Made by a program: the position numbers and the translations under genes | DNA from: Luidia sarsii | Taxonomy: Eukaryota > Echinodermata > Asteroidea > Paxillosida > Luidiidae | Assembly: GCA_949987565.1 (NCBI GenBank) | Contig: OX465117.1 | Span: forward strand, 3,018,214-3,082,213 | Length of the DNA stretch: 64,000 bases | Direction: 5' to 3' | The notes under the pieces: generated by a model | What the model saw: the letters and a program-made list of their open reading frames with translations, nothing else | Told to the model about the DNA's origin: nothing | The model's database searches: none | Shown here: positions 56,880-64,000 of the stretch, piece after piece | Layout: the number at the start of each line of letters is the position of its first letter | Position numbering within the stretch: position 1 is the first letter of the stretch

Positions 56880-57035
56880 CTGATATTTCCTTCCTAGCAG
56901 AATTTTTCTCTTGGGCAGAATGACAATGACAGACACCAATAGGAATGGAGAGCAGTAATGGCTTTTCTTCCATCCTGTATGTGTTTGTGCTTGTCATTCT
57001 GTCCTTAAGAAAGGTCCTGTGAAGATGGAAATCTC
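56880..57035. mobile_element. Family A-related inverted pair, strongly diverged
   Basis: CTTGGGCAGAATGACAATGA on the left and TTGTCATTCTGTCCTTAAGA on the right, with CCTAGCAG and AAAGGTCCTG flanks. Confidence 0.45.
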
Positions 57036-57659
57036 ATGCTGCCATTTTCTTGAAACTGTGGAACTACGGTAGACCTGATGTTACACACTAATTTTGAAAA
57101 TCCGACAGATTGAATTCTTACAAAGTTAGGATGACCTACAAAAGAAAAGTCCTGGCAGTATCAAAATATCAAGCCAAGGAAAGGTTTTCTGGCAAACAGA
57201 CTATAAACATACCTCAACTTTGGAATCAAAATCCTTCATTTCAATGCATATTTCTGTAAATTAGATTAGATTTCTTGAGAAACAGATAGGCCGCAAGTCT
57301 CAAGCCTGACCATTGTTGTACCATACCTTTGAATGTGAAATGCCATTTGGTGTAGTGTTATATTTGTGCCGAGCGCATGTGTTGAATGGTCCCCAGCCTA
57401 ATACTGACTGTGTATTTTAATGGAAGAAAAAGACAAGTTCTCAATTTTGCAATCTCATTCACTTCCCCTCTTCTATGCAAAAAAAACCTTGTATTGGCCC
57501 TTCAATTGCTTCCTTATAATTATAGGTGATTACAGCTTACCACAAATAGGTTCTGCTTACCAAGATTAACTCAATTACGACCAATGAGTTTCGTGCTAAG
57601 CACAGAATCATCACACAGGAATTGTCCATTTGCCACCTAGAAAAGACTTGAAGGTTTGC

Positions 57660-57800
57660 ATGGTGGAAACAATTATTATTAATTGGTTTGCGGTGACACC
57701 ATGTGTATCATCTCTTTTGAGACTGAGTGTGGCTCCGGAAAAGAGCCGGTGACTCAACGTTTCGAGCAGTGTGTACTCTGCTCGTCGTCAGGAGCCACCT
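57660..57800. mobile_element. Family B-related fragment
   Basis: GGTTTGCGGTGACACCATGT, then ATCATCTCTTTTGAG, as at 26482, followed by GGCTCCGGAAAAGAGCC and ACTCAACGTTTCGAGCAG. The right outer arm is lacking. Confidence 0.55.
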
Positions 57801-57812
57801 GTCAAAATGCTT

Positions 57813-58349
57813 AACCCCTTGATGCTTGAAGATGGCTATAGCCGCTTTGGGATCTTCAAAATTGAGACACCACTATTGTCCAAATATTTAGCGTGACAAA
57901 TGCCTGTTTTGATGAATTGCCAGATTGGTGGCAACAATTGCGCTATTGTGGGACGTCATTGTGGATGATCGAAGGAAAGCTCTCTGCCATGAAAGACAGT
58001 GTGCTGGCAAGTCCCACAGCTAAATGGTCTCCGGACAGACTGGAAATACACCCATTGCCTTCATAGCAAATTGTAGCTCAGTTGAGGCCAACCAACTAAA
58101 AGATTTGTCCACTGGAGTCACAGTACGCAGGCTATATTGTACTACACACAAATTGCCCCTTTCTTAGGTTAGATAACCCCTTGACAAAAGCCAAACAGAC
58201 TTCAGAAATGTGCCAGGTTTGACTTGCTGATAGATAGTGTACTCTAATGATTTATTCTGCACCTATATTGTTCTTCCATTGTTTAGCAAGTTTTTGAAAT
58301 GGCACTGTGACAGCCATGGCCACTGAAATAATCCTAGCATCAAGGGGTT
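57813..58349 (+). mobile_element. Family C element, second full-length (older) copy
   Basis: Termini AACCCCTTGATGCT and AGCATCAAGGGGTT are inverted. Interior shares CACCACTATTGTCCAAA, GGCAACAATTGCGCTATTGT, TTGACAAAAGCC and GTGCCAGGTTTGAC with 49220-49898, but most CpGs are lost, so it appears older. Confidence 0.75.
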
Positions 58350-60868
58350 CAACTGTGGAAGTTACTTAGTTTATCAACCTGTGTGTATACTGTATTTCCC
58401 CTAGTGTGGACTTTAAGTGAGACATCCTGGCTTCCAGTCAATAGCAAGGCAGATTGGCACAGAGATACTTGTAGCAGGGCCTTGGTATTTTAGGATGGAA
58501 GAGAGAAGAACAATTTTTTCAATTTTAGGGCACCTCCGGGGCACCTTAGATTTATCTCATGGTGCCTCACTGGAGTATAATCATACAAAAGACACTGCAA
58601 TGCAAGCAATGGAACCACTGGTAATGGTTCAAGTCCTGTCTAGTAGTGGGCAAGTTGGAGTGTACATTTCATTGTTGTCAAGCAAAGGTGACCACAAACC
58701 CTAAGTTCAGGGGTGCATTTTGACAGTCATTATCAGTGATCGGCTTTGTTATGTCTGTTTGGCAAGATGAAGTGAAGATGTGTGCTGTTCATCACCCAGT
58801 GTACATGTAACTCTAACTCCTATTGCCAGGGAAGATATCTTGAGTACCCCGTGATAGTGCACAGAACTTGTATTGCATTGTAGGTAACCTGTGGGCAACT
58901 ACAATTGTTACCATGGCAATTATTATAGTGCTGTGTCTTTATGGCCTGGCACCATGGTAATTAGCATAGTGACAATCACAGCAACTGTGGAGTTTCTACA
59001 AAGTCAAGGCCTGGTCATGAATTGAATGTGACAATCAATGCAAAATGTTTTCCAGACCTCCCTCCAAGTTGTCTTCTCATTTCCTCTTTTGTACCGATGT
59101 TGTTTTTGTAACCAACATTTGAAATGCTTTTATCGCGCGCCATTTTGTACACGAATTTAAACAAATTAGAGGGTTAAAGCAATTACCCATTTGTGCCTGA
59201 ATGTTAAAGCCTGGATGTTGTCAACATATTGAGCTTGTGTCTCAGTCTTTTAACGTTTTTAGAAAAAATAGTTGTTGGAAAAATGACGCCCCTTGGAAGT
59301 TTGCAGCATATCCCAAACCCTATTGTGTACAATTCCTATTGAGCCTACAGAAAAGCAACGCTTGTATGTTTCATGGTAAAGTGCTCAATGTGTGAGGCTT
59401 GCTTGCAGTTGAGTCTGGGAACTAGACTAACTCCTGGCATCCCTCACACAGCAGATGTGTAGCAGACTGTAAAATGCTGTCATTGTTGGGCATTGTTGTA
59501 TAGGAGCAGCAACCACTGGGTACCAGTGATAGACCAGCCATTGTGATTTCGCATGAGTGTGATGAAGGGTACCAGTGACGCAGTACATGTTGACTAGCTA
59601 TTGTCAGATCAACACACACTGAAATTCGGAAGTTAAAAAAAGTGACAGAAGTGTTGCAGAAATGTGCCTCTTTCATTGTATACTAGAAAAATCTTAGAAG
59701 GAAGAATGCAAACAATCAGAAGATAATATACCAAATATTTGACCGTAGCTGTTAATATCATCAACTTTATTTTCTAATGTATTGAATATATATGTTCCAG
59801 TTTGTCCTTAATATAATTGTTTATACATACTAATAAGTTGGTTTACTGGTACATTGATTTAAGCTCACTATTTATATCCTCACGTGAAATGTGCCAAAAC
59901 TTATTTATCTGATGCTGCTGAGTCTTAGATCCAGGTTAAAGGTACAGGTCAATCCCAGGTCAAACTTCAAGGTCAGATTTCTAGGTCCAAGGTCAGTTGT
60001 TGATCTCCCAAACAATAATTATCCACTAGTTTATACTTAGTTTTCATACTCATTCTGAAGGTCACAAAGTTCCAAGGGGCAGCATTTTCAAAAGCAAGCC
60101 CATGTTCTGAATGTCACATTCTATGTACTTAAAGGTAAGGCCATAATCTGTAGTGGTTGGGTCAATATACAAATGGTCGCACCAGGGGTTTGTCTTTTAA
60201 AGACAGGGGAAAGACTAAATATATGTCTCACAAGTCACAAATGGCCAGTACATAAGTTTGTCTCAAGGAATTCTGAGTATCTTTGGTCAAACATAGCAGT
60301 TATCAGTTTGGTCTGGCATACCCCCACACACACCCACATAAAGTATTGATCAACCTATTTATCCTTTGAACCGTCTATTTATCGAGTATTATTTAATGTT
60401 CCTTGAAAAGGACCCTTTGGTAGCTGGTCATTGGCCAGAGACAAGGCAAACTGGACACTCCCATGGTGGTCAGGGTAGCACATTATGTATGTGTCACTTC
60501 ACCTCAACCAGTTGGCCAAACTGGCCAGCGTCAAGTCTTAACTGTATATTTTGTGTATCAAGATGGTTTCTTTGTACAGAAAAATTGTCTAATATCTTAT
60601 CAGGGAAAGCATGATTTTTTTTTATTATTATTATTCCTCATTCTTTTTTAAAAATCATTTTCTCTGACTTTGTGTTGTATCATGGCGTCATTTGTTTTCT
60701 ACGGCTTGCTTTTAATTTTAAAATGTACATGAATGCAAACTCATGTTTTCTGTTCCACTGCAGATTAAATTGTCTTGCCCTAGTTCATGGACTCCTTTAC
60801 CCGTAAAAGTGACCTGCGTCTTTTATAGTATTGATAGCTTGGTTGTAACTGAGTAATTGAGAGGTGAA

Positions 60869-60874
60869 AATAAA
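60869..60874 (+). terminator. Candidate polyadenylation signal AATAAA
   Basis: AATAAA in an AT-rich, repeat-free stretch 5.8 kb after the stop codon. Possible but not proven end of the RhoGAP transcript. Confidence 0.3.
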
Positions 60875-61708
60875 CAAATGGTTCATGTGAAGCATCCATG
60901 TGGCATGCTCCTACCTAAAGATTAAACTATGGTGTCCTTGAAGTGACATTCCTCATGTTGAGATCTGTAAATTTTGCAACATCTCAAATAGTCTGAAAGC
61001 CAAAGGAATGTCAGGACCCCGAACACCCCACAATATTTTAGCTCTAAGCGATTTTGTTTATATTGTATGACACTTCCAGGACTCTGTATTTATCTTTTCA
61101 TTGGGTTGATAATCTTGAAACTCTAAGTCATACTTTATCTCTCCTATTTTGTTTGTTTAATCACGCTACTAATTCTGTTAACTGCCTGCTGAGAAATGTT
61201 TCAACATAACGTATTGTGACAAATTGAAAACCATGACCCTCTATATAGGCCAGAATACTACATAATATGCTACGTGATTTATGCTAAGGAACAAAATATC
61301 TGCTTAGCGATAGTTTGTGCTTTACAGGATCTTTTTAACTGTTCCAGGCCGGTTAGTGCACATAGTGTTTATAATTTAATCTTCTGAACAGCAACAACAC
61401 ATCATTGTTTATAACCTAGCCTGCTTGAACTTGCCAAGTGTATCATAGCTTCTGAGATGTACATATCGCTAAAAATGTGTATTACATGTCATTATACATG
61501 CATTATGCACAATTGTGAATATGCATTTTGCACAGTGATCATGAATATGCATTATTGACTGGGTCTATCCAACAGGGTGGTTCATGGTTGACTGCTGCAA
61601 GCGTGCCTGATCTTATATGCAAATTTTATGCATTTTGGTTTATTTATGTTAGCCATTTTATATGGTGCTGTGTATGTTCATGATTATGATGACGTCAATG
61701 TCAGTGTT

Positions 61709-61714
61709 AATAAA
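61709..61714 (+). terminator. Candidate polyadenylation signal AATAAA
   Basis: AATAAA followed within about 50 bp by a T/GT-rich stretch (TTTGTTTCATTTTGTTGTC), the layout expected of a poly(A) site. The last plausible one before the CpG-enriched stretch. Confidence 0.35.
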
Positions 61715-61939
61715 AATTATTGGAACAGGTAAATTAAAAGATCTGAATTTGTTTCATTTTGTTGTCAAAACCAATCAACCAATTGTTACCTATCATTCAA
61801 TCTTGAAATTTGTCATTTACTGACTTGATTTTCTAATGACTTTTCAGACAAGCATATAATAGTTATATGATGACAAAAGGGAAATTGATAGAAACAGACA
61901 CCACTTCTCTCCTTGCCTCTTGTTCTTAATCCTAATTTA

Positions 61940-62180
61940 ACATGAAGGTGCGTCCTGGAATTTGGAGCGCTTTAATTGGTTGAAAAAAGTTAGAATGGGT
62001 TTTCTGATTGGTCGGAAAATAGTCATAATGATCAGGCGGACGTCTCTACCTGGCAACTGCAGACCGCTTGGTGGCGCCATTTAAACAGCTGTGACTCCGT
62101 CATACATGTACACTGTATGTCAACAAATTTGCTGTGCTGACGACGATAAAATTATCCCGTATACTTCATTAAACTGCAAT
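61940..62180. promoter_or_regulatory. CpG-enriched, CCAAT-box-containing region
   Basis: Two ATTGGT elements (inverted CCAAT boxes) at about 61974 and 62009, plus GGTGGCGCCATTT and GACGACG sequences, in an otherwise CpG-poor region. Could be a promoter of a gene to the right, or a decayed element. Confidence 0.3.
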
Positions 62181-62716
62181 CTTGGGCATCGATATTTGGT
62201 AAATATTCGCCATTCTATATCATATATTGGTTTTCGGGTGTTTTGGTAATCATAATGTATAGCTACTCTCGAATTTTAGCGAGCAGTCTTTGTCAGGCAA
62301 AACACTACTCACTTGTCACTACACTAGGCTGTAGGCAGATTGTAATGCAATTTGAACTAAGTAAATGACAAATGTCACTGACGATAAACGTGAATATTTC
62401 AACGAAAATGTCTATCGTGGATTTTTTTGCTTGACACTTTTTATCACTCGTCAGTCATCATTTGCTATTCCATGATGTTTTACCTCTGCTGATGTTTCAT
62501 AAATTTTATAGGGGGATTGTTTGTGGAACATTTGATTTGTGAGCTGATGTTTTTGTCCATGACCATTGTTTAATAATAACATTGACCAGGCTTGTTTGTT
62601 GAGCAAAGTAAACGTACTACGTAGTCGATAAATCTATTATTAAAAATACATGTACATTGTTCGTCCTTGTGTACTGTCGATAGATCTTTCCTTACATTGT
62701 TGTCAAGTATCAGGTA

Positions 62717-62778
62717 GAAACATGGCGGCTCGGCCTTGCTTTTATTTACATGTTCATTCTCAATTCCCCCTAAAATAA
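62717..62778 (+). promoter_or_regulatory. YY1-like AAACATGGCGGC site and short frame
   Basis: AAACATGGCGGC at 62719-62730 matches the AANATGGCGGC consensus of YY1-type start-site elements and is also an excellent Kozak context. The frame it opens is only 18 codons (stop at 62776) with no clear donor, so it may be a transcription-start element rather than a coding start. Confidence 0.35.
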
Positions 62779-64000
62779 ATAGCGATTAGCGTGTACTGTA
62801 TCCATTCACTGAAAATAACAAAGAAATTACTACAATACTAGCTCTGTCAAGCCAAAGTAGTGCTAGACTTATTACTCAAGGTCGTCAATTGCAGACTTCA
62901 GAATCATTTGGTCTGTTCATTATGATTCTTTTGCATTATGCCTACTTGCAGTGGTCAGAAATAATGTATTTTCTTTCCCTTTTTCCCCCTTGATAATGAT
63001 ATAAACAAACTTGCAAATTATATTTTGTAGGCCCAATTCACTGGATATGATGTGAATTTTGCACCAGTGACAATGTAATTCAGTATGGCCAAACAAAATA
63101 TATTTCTGCTTCCATTACATGATAGGGTTACATAGCTAGGGAATTTTTCCTTTTTTGCCAATTTTTTTTGTGTACAATCTTATGGAGGCATAGATCTGCA
63201 TGTGTTCAAGCCTTATAATATGATTTTTTTTTTATTATTACACATTGAATTTTGATCATTGTTTCCTGATAAAAAAATTAGGGTCGCAGGCTAGAAATTT
63301 GGTCAGTCGGGTAACCGCATTGACCGGAAGAATACCTTTTTTGGTTGGCCCAAGGGCTTGCAATATATGCATGATTAGCACTGTATGCTGAAATAAATTC
63401 AGAATTTTTTCTCAATTGTCCGCTTACATCTGAATTAGAATGCAGGAGTTGCAGGTTGAAATCCAACTTGAGCTCAGTAAGCTGCCTGTATTTTTTTCAG
63501 CAGGCAATTTCGCAAAGCACTGAGCATACAACTTGCTCATTTAATGTATGCGTCAAGTATGTGAGGTCAATCCCTCACTGAACAGCCCTGGCTTCAGTAG
63601 AGTAATTCAGGCATGAAGTTCAGTACCGGTACTCATACTTTGATTACATCATCAGCCAACCATGGATTATATACTCTTTTACCATATGTCACTAACTTGA
63701 CTTGATTCTACCAGAGTCATTCAAACATGGACTTCAATGTGCATGCTCTGCATAGTGTATCAGCCAACCATTGGCTAGCTTTTAGACAATATTATGAATT
63801 GGGTTGGTAAGAATGTTATTCAGTGAGGGTTGGCCCTACACAGTGTATGCTTCGTTGTTCTTTTCCTGAATAATTTTGTATGCAGCTTGAGCCAACACCT
63901 GCTGCTATACAGATTCATTTCTTGACCCATTAACCTCAACCAAACTTGGTGATTGAGTGGATAAGACGGACCTACATCACATGTACGTGTATGTGTATTA
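62779..64000. other. Region without recognised genes
   Basis: AT-rich sequence with no long frame and no splice-bounded exon that I can support; contains the SINE fragment at 63440-63545. Confidence 0.6.
63440..63545 (+). repeat. tRNA-derived SINE fragment
   Basis: B-box-like GGTTGAAATCC at 63454, then AGCTGCCTGTATTTTTTTCA, GCAGGCAATTTCGCAAAGCA and CTGAGCATA, the same tail as the reversed copies at 4797, 7970 and 10160. Confidence 0.65.

Larger units (their letters stand above)
55029..61740 (+). other. Probable 3' UTR and downstream sequence
   Basis: 6.7 kb without supported coding sequence. Holds a 19-bp tandem array (55053-55289), family A copy 3 (56572-56742), a diverged family A relative (56880-57035), a family B arm (57660-57800) and a family C copy (57813-58349). 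ATTAAA occurs at 55492 and AATAAA at 60869 and 61709. Which is used cannot be told from sequence. Confidence 0.5.

Noticed and set aside
58417..58704. 95-codon plus-strand frame in the probable 3' UTR
   Set aside because: No homology recognised, no splice context, ordinary base composition.

Overview
This is metazoan nuclear DNA. It carries one large multi-exon gene on the + strand with GT-AG introns, very long introns full of microsatellites, minisatellites and short non-autonomous transposons, and no bacterial operon structure. The protein (PX-SH3-RhoGAP) belongs to an animal-specific RhoGAP family. Having a single gene that resembles both ARHGAP32 and ARHGAP33 of vertebrates, together with tRNA-derived SINEs and many TACATGTA palindromes, points to a marine invertebrate, most likely a deuterostome such as an echinoderm, amphioxus or hemichordate. 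I cannot fix the species from the sequence.

Layout. 1-15519: no confident gene; dense palindromic ACATGT repeats, tRNA-SINE copies, one foldback element and two low-confidence exon candidates (961-1108, readable on either strand, and 8347-8475). 15520-55028: the ARHGAP32/33-like gene, rebuilt as 15 coding exons whose phases all agree, giving 4227 nt and 1408 residues. Intron 1 is 11.9 kb. Exons 4-7 encode the PX region, exons 7-8 the SH3 domain, exons 9-12 the RhoGAP domain, exons 13-14 a basic linker, and a single 2.1-kb last exon encodes a long Ser/Glu/Asp-rich tail. 55029 to about 61740: probable 3' UTR and downstream sequence, with a 19-bp tandem array just after the stop, two transposon-like elements and two AATAAA signals. 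61940-62780: a CpG-enriched stretch with CCAAT-type boxes and a YY1-like AAACATGGCGGC site, possibly the promoter of a following gene. 62780-64000: no gene seen; one SINE fragment.

Function. By family knowledge, the protein would be a cytosolic, membrane-recruited GTPase-activating protein for Cdc42/Rac/RhoA-type GTPases. The PX domain would contact phosphoinositides, the SH3 domain would bind partners, and the RhoGAP domain keeps its arginine finger and the other hallmark residues. The tail would be a phospho-regulated scaffold.

Hidden structure. Four long tandem arrays (21-bp, 6-bp CTCTTT-type, 20-bp, and CTTCCT-type) sit in four introns of the 3' half. At least six families of short inverted-repeat elements can be defined by comparing copies inside the window or by their own termini. 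ACATGT palindromes are dense in the first 32 kb and nearly absent afterwards. I saw no CRISPR, operon, phage, rRNA, intact tRNA gene or other unusual multi-gene system. The novelty here is mainly in the repeat families and in the gene model itself.
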